NCBI RefSeq assembly: GCF_003589595.1 | Contig: NW_020653200.1 | Span: 367,406-431,405, forward strand | DNA: 64,000 nt | Reading direction: 5' to 3' | Source of the DNA: Hyposmocoma kahamanoa | Lineage: Eukaryota > Arthropoda > Insecta > Lepidoptera > Cosmopterigidae | In this document: in pieces, positions 55,485 to 64,000 of the stretch | How the letters are laid out: every line of letters starts with the position of its first letter | Numbering within the stretch: the first letter of the stretch is position 1 | The notes under the pieces: model-generated | Told to the model about the DNA's origin: nothing | Database searches by the model: none | Seen by the model: the letters and a program-made list of their open reading frames with translations, nothing else | Program-made: the position numbers and the translations under genes

Positions 55485-55701
55485 ACTGCCTCCGTGGCCG
55501 AACGGTTACCATGCCGGACTGCCACGCAGAGGTCCCAGGTTCGATTCCCGGGCCGGGAGAAATGTTTGTATGGCTTACATTTATTACTCTCGTGAGTTTG
55601 GGTGTAATTTGTGGTTGTCTATGTGTGTGTCCATGGCACCCGCGACACAGGGTTTCCCTAGTGCGGGGCTATGTTGAGTGTGTGCGTTATTTATTTATTT
55701 G
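55485..55701 (+). mobile_element. SINE-A, full length
   Basis: All parts intact from ACTGCCTCCGTGGCCGAACG to GTGTGTGCG and a TTATTTATTTATTT tail. The left flank TATTTATTTA may be its target duplicate. Confidence 0.94.
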
Positions 55702-56984
55702 TTGGTTCGTTCCGTTGCCACTCCTCTCACAATTCTCAAAACGAGAGGAAGTGCCCACAAATCATCACACTCATTTAATTCTAACTTCACGTCTTCGTTT
55801 ACTATTAAATTATGTACATAAATATATATATATTATTATGGGATTTTTCCATTTCCTCTTTTTAAAATAAATTACGTGGACCGACCCTTTTGCATTCTTA
55901 TTTCGCTAAGGCTAGGCTACCGTATATCTATACGTCTGTGGAATGCGATTTTCCGCCACTATAAGAAACAATTACAATCGTTTGATATGGGTTCACTAAA
56001 TTAGTAACCTAAAGATACTTATTACACTCGTTAGCTATTCTTGAGTGAATCTAATAACAACCCTTTTTCGGATGGTCGGTTAGACGTAGCACTACAAATT
56101 ATTATAATGTTAATAGATAGACGTAAATATATAAAACTTCCATTTGCATAATGGCGAGATTTTCTCGAACAGATCTTAAAATTTATGAAATACCTACATT
56201 AGAAAAAGAAATATTAAAAATAGAAAAAGAGATGAAGTCAAAGTGAGCAGTTATAAAGAGGTTCAGGAAGTGGTGACACCGACAAGAACGATTTTTTTAT
56301 GGAATTTTTAGGATTAGAAAAAAAATGTAAACAAAGAAGCAGTGATCGTAAACCTTTTTCTTCAGTCGACAAAATACAGTAAAGAAAAACATTGTTACAA
56401 TTGGTGATAAATTACACGATACTATAGGTATATTATTATTTTTTGAAAAGTTTCCGCTCAATGCTTGGACGCTCTGTTTGTTTAAGATTTTTTTATTAAG
56501 TACAAGTCCTTCAAATCAAGTATGTAAAGACAAAAATTTTTCATTTCATTTATAATAGTGAGTACTACGAGTAAAATAGACGTAATAATTACATAAATGT
56601 CGGATAATCGAAGAAAAGGGATAAATAAGGTCTGTAATAGTTTAAACGTGCTCCTCCGTCGATCGTGTGTCGTCCATCTCAAACAAAATATAAAACAAAA
56701 CCAATCGTCGTCTATCCTTTAGTTTCGAAGCGAAAAAATTCTAAATCTACGGTTTCGAATCATTCCTCTGTCTTGCACAATCCTTCCCTTTCACCGTCGC
56801 GACAAGATGCGTTCACCCATCATCTAAATTCCAAATAAAGGTAGTATTTTTTTGTTCCAGTATATAATACTTAGTATATTATATTGGAGACTTTTGTTAC
56901 CATTCCATGGCATTTGTTATAATACTTACAAAATGATTGAATAATGAATGATGCCTGATAAAAGACCCAAATATTCCTCCTGTC
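55702..56984. other. Unassigned A+T-rich stretch
   Basis: No SINE, repeat C or D piece and no supported frame in about 1.3 kb. Confidence 0.45.
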
Positions 56985-57228
56985 TAAGGCTGAACTCACA
57001 CTGGCGCAGAATCGAAGCGTCGCGACGCGTCATGTTGTTCGTCTATAGTATATTTATATTATATTAGAGTTACTTGAGCGCAGTGAGGCGTCAGACGCCG
57101 ACCACACTGTGATCCGGGCGCACTAATGCGATGGTCGTCGCGCGTCGACGCGCGTCGTCAAGCGTTGTAGTTGAAAAACAGGTCGCGACGTGACCTTTCG
57201 ACTCTGAGCCAGTGTGAGTTGAGCCTTA
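56985..57228. mobile_element. MITE, G+C-rich, 23-bp terminal inverted repeats
   Basis: TAAGGCTGAACTCACACTGG at 56985 matches the reverse complement of the right end (GCCAGTGTGAGTTGAGCCTTA) with one difference. The 244-bp body is full of CGCGTCG-type strings (GTCGCGCGTCGACGCGCGTC), a strong contrast with its surroundings. Confidence 0.82.
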
Positions 57229-57313
57229 CAAATATTTCTCCCGGTCCGGGAATCAAAACTGAGATCCCTGTGTGGCAGTCCAGTTTGGTAACAGTTCGGC
57301 CACAGAAGTAGGC
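57229..57313 (-). mobile_element. SINE-A, head only
   Basis: CAAATATTTCTCCCGGTCCG to CGGCCACAGAAGTAG; it starts at the MITE edge, so the MITE may have cut this copy. The other half was not found beyond the MITE. Confidence 0.8.
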
Positions 57314-57605
57314 AAAAATATATTCCAAATTTTTTTATACTCAATACTAACTTTGCTCTCCATTATGTACTTTGGAGACAAAGTTAACTGACTACCTAAT
57401 GCAGCAGTAAATTGAATCTCAAGCTTTTGCCTGCTTTTGCAAGCTTTTAGGCTGTTGCGGCAAAATTCTAACCGTAAAGTCAATTAAGCATTAGCTCTTC
57501 TTGTATATAATACCTTATAATGTTACGCACACTGTGTGCTTTTTTACAAATTTATAAGTTATTTACTCGACTATTCGCGTTTCAAATGACATCGTCATCA
57601 TATTT

Positions 57606-57747
57606 AACTACCTCTTTGGCTGAACGGTTACCATGCTAGAGTTCCCGGGTTCGATTCCCTGGCCGTGAGTTTGGGTGTAATTTGTCGTTGTCTATATGAC
57701 TGTATGAGACCCGCGATACAAGGCTTTCCTATGAGTGTGTGCGTTAC
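57606..57747 (+). mobile_element. SINE-A, multiply deleted
   Basis: A box TGGCTGAACGG and B box GGTTCGATTCC remain. About 20 bp between them and the ATATTTGTATGG part of the body are missing. Confidence 0.85.
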
Positions 57748-57749
57748 TA

Positions 57750-57850
57750 TTACAATTTTAGGCAAAAGACGTCCTCTGCTGGACATAGGCCACAAAGGTC
57801 GCCACAACGACAGGTCAGCGGATTCCCGCAACATGTACCAAGTCATTGGA
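57750..57850 (-). mobile_element. RTE-type 3' end, reverse
   Basis: AAAAGACGTCCTCTGCTGGA then CATAGGCCACAAAGGTCG has the same layout as 44718-44766 at the end of an RTE fragment. No coding part remains. Confidence 0.6.
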
Positions 57851-58310
57851 CTATTTTGAGGCGTTTTGTGGCATTGAGGCCTGTGGGCGCTGGACGAGGT
57901 ATGCCCGAGTTCTATTTCCGGTGGGACTAATTTGGGAAATGAACTTTTCTAAATTGATCCTAAACAGAGTGTTTAAAGTAGAGTAGTTCAATAGTAAAGT
58001 ACAGGGAATTACCTAGTTTGAGACAGGTAATGGTTTTCTAGAAACAAAAGAAGGAAAGAAACACGCATGCGTTCACAACACTGATTTTCACATAGGTCCT
58101 AACTGAGGTAGACCCTAAATGAGGTTGCGGAACAATAATTAACAACATACGCAATAATCCTGCTTAACAAAATAATAAATTACTCTTAAAAATATTTATT
58201 ACTAGATATAAGAGTGTGTGTGTGTCTTTGCAAGTATATACTATGTTCTGGCACATTGTTATTATTAATTTATTTACTTATTTATTTACTCTCAGGTGTA
58301 AGTGTATTTT
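57851..58310. other. Unassigned stretch
   Basis: GGGAATTACCTAGTTTGAGA at 58009 resembles GGGAGTTCCTTAGCTTGAGA at 59009 and, reversed, a string at 17545-17570, so a minor repeat family may be present. Confidence 0.4.
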
Positions 58311-58860
58311 TTGTGCGTATGAACCGCAATTACTGCGTTGTGAACCGAATTTGATGATTTTTTTTTTATAATTATTAATACAAAGATCGAACACTCAGAA
58401 AAAACACTCAGAAGACATTCCTTCGATCCGGTCGGATTCCAACCGACGTCTTCTTGCATACCGTGCCAGACGCTATACCAACTAAGCCACGGAACGAACC
58501 AACGGACCTCACGAATTTTTCTATGTGCTTGTGTCGTGTCTTTGTACTTGGTCTTTCAACGACTTTTTAGTCGTAGCGCCATCTATGAGAAATCTATTAC
58601 AGATTTATCACCCAGTTAGTACCTTTACAGCTACCAGTCCTGGCGAGAGATGTCGCTATTCACTGTATTAATTAAATTTTTATTGAATTGATATTCAACT
58701 ATTTTTTGTGAAATTACTCCACTAGTTTGTTATAATTATTAATACTTTCTTTTTATTTTTTTTTGTTGAAAAGAGGCTACCTCGTTATTACTCCCATTTA
58801 AATTTGAAGAAAATATTCCACCTTTAAGGCTGGCAAAGGGCATGAATCAGTAGGGCTTGA
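58311..58860 (+). repeat. Repeat D split by a SINE-B insertion
   Basis: The left part ends GTGAACCGAATTTGATGATT (58341-58360). After the SINE-B the family resumes TTTTGTTGAAAAGAGGCTAC (from about 58760) and CCCATTTAAATTTGAAGAAA. The SINE therefore entered an existing repeat D copy, which orders the two events. Confidence 0.78.
58366..58744 (-). mobile_element. SINE-B, one full A-B-C unit
   Basis: Both ends carry TTATAATTATTAATA (58366-58380, 58730-58744), giving a 364-bp period. On the minus strand it reads A (CAAACTAGTGGAGTAATTTC), B (AATAGCGACATCTCTC, ATAGATGGCGCTACGAC) and C (A box TGGCTTAGTTGG, B box GGTTGGAATCC). The TTATAATTATTAATA repeats are either the target duplication or the C-to-A junction of a tandem unit. 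Confidence 0.85.
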
Positions 58861-59563
58861 TCTATAATAGATCAAAGGAATGTACGTGGCGAATATTTAT
58901 GTATTACTCACATGCACTAAAAATAGATATCAGCAGCCTAAACTGGGTGTAACATTCGAGTAGAGCGTCGAAGTGAATTTCTGTTGCTCTGGTACTTCAA
59001 ATAAAGGGAGTTCCTTAGCTTGAGACCAGGTAATTAGTCTGGCACATCACTAACCAGGGGGTGTACTCCCATTCTTCGTCAGACGTTCTTCCGAAACAAT
59101 AATTGTCAAATAAGTAATACTTCACCAAATTAAAAGAAGTCTTGTAATGATCGAGAATTACTTATTTCACAGTATTTGTTTCGGACGGAGATCGAGCGTC
59201 CTGAATTCTAACTTTCCTGGCATTTACAAATACCTTAGTCAAAAAACAACCTGATATAATAGTTACCTAAGTACCAAAGAAGAAGCATTAGCACTAAATA
59301 TTCAATCATGATATTCACGTGCAAGTGCGCAGATGACCAGACAAGCGGCGCGGCCGCGCAAGCGCGCCTCTGGCGCAAGCGGTGTCGCAACACAATGTCT
59401 ATATCAATTCAAAATCGCGTTCTTTGTAACTTTTTGCTTTGCGCAGTGAAACTTATTATAGATGTTAAGGTTGTCGGTCGAACGCAACGGTTAAAGAGGT
59501 TTTTTATTCGATTACTAATTCTTCTTAAAATGTACATTAACAATACTGCCGCTGTTAGTTTTT
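58861..59563. other. Unassigned, with one G+C-rich patch
   Basis: 59320-59395 is strongly CpG-rich (CAAGCGGCGCGGCCGCGCAA, GCGCGCCTCTGGCGCAAGCG) and lies in a 110-codon frame (59308-59640) that runs into repeat C. No domain or splice signal was found. It could be an old MITE core or a small CpG island. Confidence 0.3.
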
Positions 59564-59823
59564 CTTTTATAATGCCAAGTGCGCCTGATAGTAAGCGACA
59601 AGCCTGCCCACAACCGTTGCAGTGCCACTCAGAGCTTTAAATCGCAAAGATCTGTGGGGCACTGCCACTGCGCCCGTCAGCCTGAGACATAAGTTGACAA
59701 GTCCCATTACCCTTCAAAACCGGAACAGAGTAATGCTGACGTTACTGCTTGTTGGCAGAAGTAGGTAAGGTGGCACTACTTCCTTGGACGAATTCTTTCA
59801 TAAGAAGCTCTACTGCTGCTACT
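59564..59823 (+). repeat. Repeat C, long copy
   Basis: GTGCGCCTGATAGTAAGCGA, AACCGTTGCAGTGCCACTCA, GAGACATAAGTTGACAAGTC and GAAGCTCTACTGCTGCTAC in order. Confidence 0.82.
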
Positions 59824-60226
59824 TCCCTAAGCGTTTTTTACAGATCATTGTAATGGCTTCAAACGGTAAATATGATATCAATAAATGAACACGTTTGTGT
59901 GAATCTACCAACAACTAATGTAACTATAAAATTTTTCCTATTTAACGTTAATTTAGCGACTTTATTAGTTATATTAATTTCCCGATTTCAAGTGCAATTT
60001 ATTTACATGTGAAATAAACCTCGTATTTGTTCGCCCCGTTACTTAGCATCCTAAAAAAAATTGTTCTGGTTGCATTTCAAGACTTATCTTGCTAAATATT
60101 CGGTGACAATTTGTTTAACATATACCTTCCCAGTTTCAACAACAGGTTTAAACTCATTCTCCATCCGACATCCATCGGAATCAATTACTGTCAAATAAGT
60201 TATACTCAGCCTAATCAAAACACAAT
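59824..60226. other. Unassigned A+T-rich stretch
   Basis: Nothing recognised. Confidence 0.45.
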
Positions 60227-60234
60227 GTCAAGCA

Positions 60235-60764
60235 CAGAGGCGGCTCGTGGGAGATTTCAGTGGGAGTTTACTTACCTATACATATTTTAAATAAAAAGTG
60301 AATAAAGAATGAAACACATTATAGTGTTCCATTTTAAACAATGCCACTAAACACTGCGCTTCTTGACAACGATTGAATAATAATTATTTTTACAACACAA
60401 CAAAATGCGCGCGAAAAAAATACGGTTTGCTTATTTGCGCGGAGCACCGCTCAGATCTTGCTATATTTCCTCATACTAATCTTTTGTTTCACGTGTCGCG
60501 CCGTTAAGAAATTTCTCTTTCGCACTCGTAGAATCCGGTACCGAACTTTGTAAACAATGTCGCGAAGCGCTCCACTCAAGGGCCAGTATGCTATACTATA
60601 TTAAAGAGAAAGATAAAAATCTAATTGTATGTTTGTTGTTCATTAATAAAAAAAATTCTGCGGCTACTAATATAATATGAAAGCATAATTAAAAATTTAT
60701 TTTAGTGGGTTGGATAGGAGTGGGACTTCACTGCACCAGCGCTCCTTAGGACGAGCCGCCTCTG
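60235..60764. mobile_element. hAT-like MITE, 530 bp
   Basis: Termini CAGAGGCGGCTCGT and ACGAGCCGCCTCTG are perfect 14-bp inverted repeats of hAT style. Flanks GTCAAGCA and GTCAAATA share six of eight bases, so the 8-bp duplication is likely but eroded. Inside, GGAGATTTCAGTGGGAGTTT and GGAGTGGGACTTCACTGCAC may be subterminal pairs. No ORF. Confidence 0.8.
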
Positions 60765-60970
60765 GTCAAATATGAAGCTTGATTCACATCATGCTGTGTC
60801 ATATCATCAGGATGGATACATAAAATACAAATTAGGGGTAACCTATCACAAACACGAAAATTTTTTGTCCGAAATAACGTTTGTTCGAATTTTCATTACA
60901 CCGAAAACCGAATTATAACGAAACAGTTGCTATTTCAGGATATGTTGAATGATTATCGCAAAGACACGAT

Positions 60971-61001
60971 TAGGTTCGGTTAGGTTAGGTCAAGTTAGGT
61001 T
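60971..61001 (+). repeat. Short TTAGG-like run
   Basis: TAGGTTCGGTTAGGTTAGGT then CAAGTTAGGTT resembles the insect telomeric TTAGG repeat, but with only a few imperfect units it is an interstitial run or chance. Confidence 0.5.
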
Positions 61002-61099
61002 TAAAAGAAAAAACATTTTCCAAAATTACTTTCGAGATTATGAAATTTCGACCAAAAGTTATTTCAGGAAAATGTCATTTCTTACTACTGATAGGTAAC

Positions 61100-61197
61100 C
61101 TAGATGCTGGTCTAGATACTGCTACTTTCGCATAGAGATCTCGCGCTTTATGTCGCTCTCGCGCAAGTCGCGCCCTGTCGTGCTAGCCCTACAGGGG
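61100..61197. repeat. Repeat F, copy 2
   Basis: CATAGAGATCTCGCGCTTTA, GTCGCTCTCGCGCAAGTCGC and GCCCTGTCGTGCTAGCCCTA match the inner palindrome and outer edge of 41730-42330. Confidence 0.65.
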
Positions 61198-61920
61198 CAC
61201 AACCCAGAACATTTAAGCTCGAATAAATTTAGATTAGTTTCATAAATCTATAGTCCTAACCAAGTTGATTATTTTACTTAAGCGTTTTAGTGTAGTTGAC
61301 AAAGTAAGTAGTGATTTAACAGCATAAACGCAAGCTCCTTGGGGAAAAATAAAATCTCCATTTAAGTGATTAAAAAGTATACGATCCGGGCAGGGGTTGC
61401 AAAGGAAGCTTTGAAGCGAGCTCAAACAGAGCCACAAAGTTTTATGTTTTAAAAGCACCGTTCCAAGTTCTTTTTCCTGGAATTTACTTTTTTCTGAATT
61501 CCTATTCACTACTAAATACAAGCGCAACGAGCATTTTCTTACCAATTAGTGGCAAATATTATTTTATAACTCGTTGTAAGTCGTCGACGCAAAAGCATGC
61601 GAGATAAAAGGGCTATTCAGAAAATTTCAAACAGGTTATAGTTTTGTGTACTATATTTATTTACTGTTTATTTCCTACAACATATAATGACCTGTATCAG
61701 TCTCGAATTAATAAAATGATCAAATGAAAAAGTATGAAGTCTAAACATGTTCACATTAATGTTTGCATTAAATACAATAAACCTCGCAATTACAAGTAAT
61801 ATGTAAGAATTGTACAAGTTTCTCTTTAATAAATTTACAAAATGTATAAATTTGTAAAACTATACGTAATATATTTCACATATATCTTTTCAATGAAGAT
61901 TATCACTTGACATTAGACAA
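61198..61920. other. Unassigned A+T-rich stretch
   Basis: A 101-codon minus frame (61240-61545) has no domain or splice support; not called. Confidence 0.4.
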
Positions 61921-62212
61921 CTTTTTTATGATATAAGTAAGTTGAGGACTTTGCGCTTGGTAGTAAGCAACATTCCCATGGCAGTTGCAGAGCCACTCAG
62001 AGCTTTCAACCGCAAAAATCTAAACGCGTCCGTCACTCTGAGACAAGTTGACAAGTCCCATGTGCCTGTAATTTCACCAGCTCCCTGACCCTTCCAAACC
62101 GGAACGCAGTAAAGCTCGCATACTCACATTACTACTTCGCCGCAGAAGTAGGTAAGGTGACAGAACTTCCCAGAGCGAACTTTTTCACAAGGTGCTCCAC
62201 TGCTATTAAATG
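61921..62212 (+). repeat. Repeat C, near-complete copy
   Basis: Head CTTTTTTATGATATAAG, then GCAGAGCCACTCAGAGCTTT, GAGACAAGTTGACAAGTCCC, CACATTACTACTTCGCCGC and GGTGCTCCACTGCTATTAAA. Confidence 0.8.
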
Positions 62213-62372
62213 TTACAAATTCTGTCATATGGCGCTATCTGTCGGCGCACAATTCTCTCCCTGCCACCAACAGCGAATCCAACTTGTTTGTGGATGGACA
62301 GGAATATTGTCAGAATCTTTATGTTATTACGAAAGGGATGCTTGATAGATACTTAAACTTATGTAATTATTT

Positions 62373-62612
62373 TTAACCGACTTCCAAAAAGGAGGAGGTT
62401 CTCACTTCGACTGTGTTTTTTTATGTATGTTACGCGATAACTCGGGTGAATCGATTTTGATGATTCTTTTTGTTAGAGAAAGCGTACCTCAGTATTTGTC
62501 CCATTTAAATTTGAGATAACATTCCACTTGTAAGGGTGTCAAACTAGGGGATGAAACCGGTTTCACGACCTTTCCGGTAACTGATTTCAATAAAACTTGG
62601 CAAACAGAAGTA
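62373..62612 (+). repeat. Repeat D, near-complete copy
   Basis: TAACCGACTTCCAAAAAGGA, GTTACGCGATAACTCGGGTG, CGATTTTGATGATTC, CCCATTTAAATTTGAG and AACTGATTTCAATAAAACTT in order. This copy shows the family from end to end. Confidence 0.8.
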
Positions 62613-62910
62613 ATTCCAAAAACTTTTGTTGGCTTTTTTTATATAAAAAAGGTAGTTTAAATCAATAAATAAGATGACAATTCACACCTTTAGAATGTAT
62701 GAACTAGTGTGTATAAGAAAAATATATCAAGTGTAACCTGCTGTCCACGGTTCTAAAACAAGTATTTTTTATGAGCTTAGAAAACGAGTTTTGACGAATG
62801 GTCTTGTCTCTTGTATCTAGTGACCTTTATTGTACCGGTTTAAATAAGTAGGCGATTGCAGTTTGCAGTATTTATAGTTGTCCAGGGTAATCTAGCTGAC
62901 TGTTCATACT

Positions 62911-63086
62911 CGGACTAATGTTCACCACCTAATTTCCGTGGCAGTTTTTTTAAATATTCGAATTTTTTATCGTGCTTTACTACTTAATATTAGAATACTG
63001 TATCGTGACGTATTATTCAATAATTACACGATAATATACTTGAATAATATAAATTGCCACGGAATTCGGTAGGGAACGTTAGTCCG
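62911..63086. mobile_element. MITE with imperfect terminal inverted repeats of about 36 bp
   Basis: CGGACTAATGTTCACCACCT then AATTTCCGTGGCAGTTT at the left pairs with AAATTGCCACGGAATTCGGT then AGGGAACGTTAGTCCG at the right. The 176-bp element has an A+T-rich centre. Confidence 0.72.
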
Positions 63087-64000
63087 AAAATGACCGACTA
63101 GGCTTCGGGTTCTAACGAGGAATGAACGAGGCCAAAGAAAATGTACTTATATAGTTAATAAAGAAGTGTCTTCCCTTCTTAGAAGTACCTTCTTATCTAC
63201 CATACATGATTTTAAATTCAGTCGGTTTGACAGACGCCACTGCTTTTTTATAATATATTTGTAGTTTTTTGGAAATAAATTTATTGTTGTTTCCTTTTAA
63301 TTTTCTTTTTCTTTGATGTTTTGTTGACTTGGTTTTTGTGTTACCATATTGTATGTCAAGACTTTGTAAGTTAAAAAGGCAACGAATGATTACGAACGTA
63401 AATGTTTCTTCTTGATATGTAAGTTGAATATCCTTGGATCTGTTATTTTTGGCAGCCATCGTTTGTTTATACTGTTTAAGACTTTTTCAAAATGGCCACC
63501 GTAAATACTTAATGATTTCCCGCGATAAAATGACAGAAAATTAAAATTTAAGATCTGGAACTATGGCTAATTAGACGCTTTAGCCTGTCCCGAGAGACGC
63601 AAAATTTTATTACTATTATTATTATTATCTTGAAATATTTTAAAAGTACACACCAAGTAAGGAAATGGTGCGCCATAAAAAGAATAGAAATAAAGCCATA
63701 TGCAGCTGCTTTTCAAGAACAATGACGATAAGCATAAAGCTTGTGCTTACCAAGATCATTAATAATCGAAGATTCCAACAAGACGTGCACATATACGCAT
63801 TCTCGCCCACAGCAACAACGTCAATGTCAATAACACTAATGTCATTGAAATAAGGTAGAGATTAAGTCTGTATGTTAAACTTGAACTTGCAAAAATGATT
63901 ATTAATTGTTCGGTGTTTGTGTAGGATGACATTTTAACAACGAGTGTTTGTAAAAACCGAAGTTTATTTTTCACAAAAATTCTCAATTTAATATTTTGTT
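63087..64000. other. Unassigned A+T-rich stretch
   Basis: Lys-rich and Thr/Leu-rich short frames (63193-63459, 63665-63853, 63759-63986) lie here without domain or splice support. (ATT)n occurs at 63612-63628. Confidence 0.4.

Noticed and set aside
58366..58744. Hammerhead ribozyme in SINE-B (retrozyme)
   Set aside because: No CTGATGA core with matching GAAA was seen on either strand, so I do not claim it despite the permuted copies.
59400..59485. Micro-exon after TTTGCGCAG
   Set aside because: The acceptor-like and donor-like strings are only 23 nt apart and there is no frame linking them to any gene.
60971..61001. Telomeric TTAGG array
   Set aside because: Only a few imperfect units, far from any chromosome end signal.
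1..64000. CRISPR arrays, operons, phage or bacterial genes
   Set aside because: No spaced direct-repeat arrays, ribosome-binding sites or compact coding blocks; repeat content is eukaryotic and insect-like.

Overview
The window looks like A+T-rich nuclear DNA of a moth or butterfly (Lepidoptera). I infer this from the mix of repeats: tRNA-derived SINEs, 3' ends of Jockey/CR1-type and RTE-type non-LTR retrotransposons, decayed mariners, many short inverted-repeat DNA elements, and common lepidopteran repeat blocks. I see no bacterial features (operons, CRISPR, insertion sequences) and no canonical functional tRNA or rRNA gene. Two runs of exactly 400 N are assembly gaps.

The window is almost entirely non-coding. 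The only host coding feature I can support is a short candidate first exon at 14583-14640 (+). It encodes a signal peptide, ends in a strong splice donor, and lies behind a CpG-rich candidate promoter. If it is real, much of the downstream 49 kb could be one or more long introns packed with transposons. All other recognisable coding sequence is broken: a 5'-truncated non-LTR element (17890-20662), smaller reverse-transcriptase or C-terminal pieces (2360, 24886, 28640), RTE C-terminal pieces (26174, 44706, 46553), and mariner transposase remnants (11977-12995, and the two elements holding the N gaps).

Repeat families, named here for reference: SINE-A (15 copies or pieces, about 215 bp, clear A and B boxes); SINE-B (seven copies or pieces, 364-bp unit, copies that look circularly permuted); repeat C (19 pieces, up to about 430 bp, some in back-to-back pairs); repeat D (about 250-380 bp, often interrupted); repeats E, F and G; a hAT-like MITE family with four copies and 8-bp target duplications (1539, 39486, 42460, 47077); and single MITEs with visible terminal inverted repeats (154, 2961, 3454, 23628, 36102, 41730, 56985, 60235, 62911).

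Layout: 0-14 kb is MITEs, SINEs and mariners; 14.2-14.7 kb is the candidate promoter and first exon; 17.9-20.7 kb is the largest retrotransposon; 22.4-24.6 kb is a degenerate tandem array followed by a Harbinger-like element; 25-62 kb is a mosaic of SINEs, repeats C and D, RTE pieces and MITEs with long unassigned A+T-rich stretches. The most unusual signal is SINE-B, where all three internal junctions of a closed circle (A-B, B-C, C-A) occur and individual copies with target duplications start and stop at different points of the circle.
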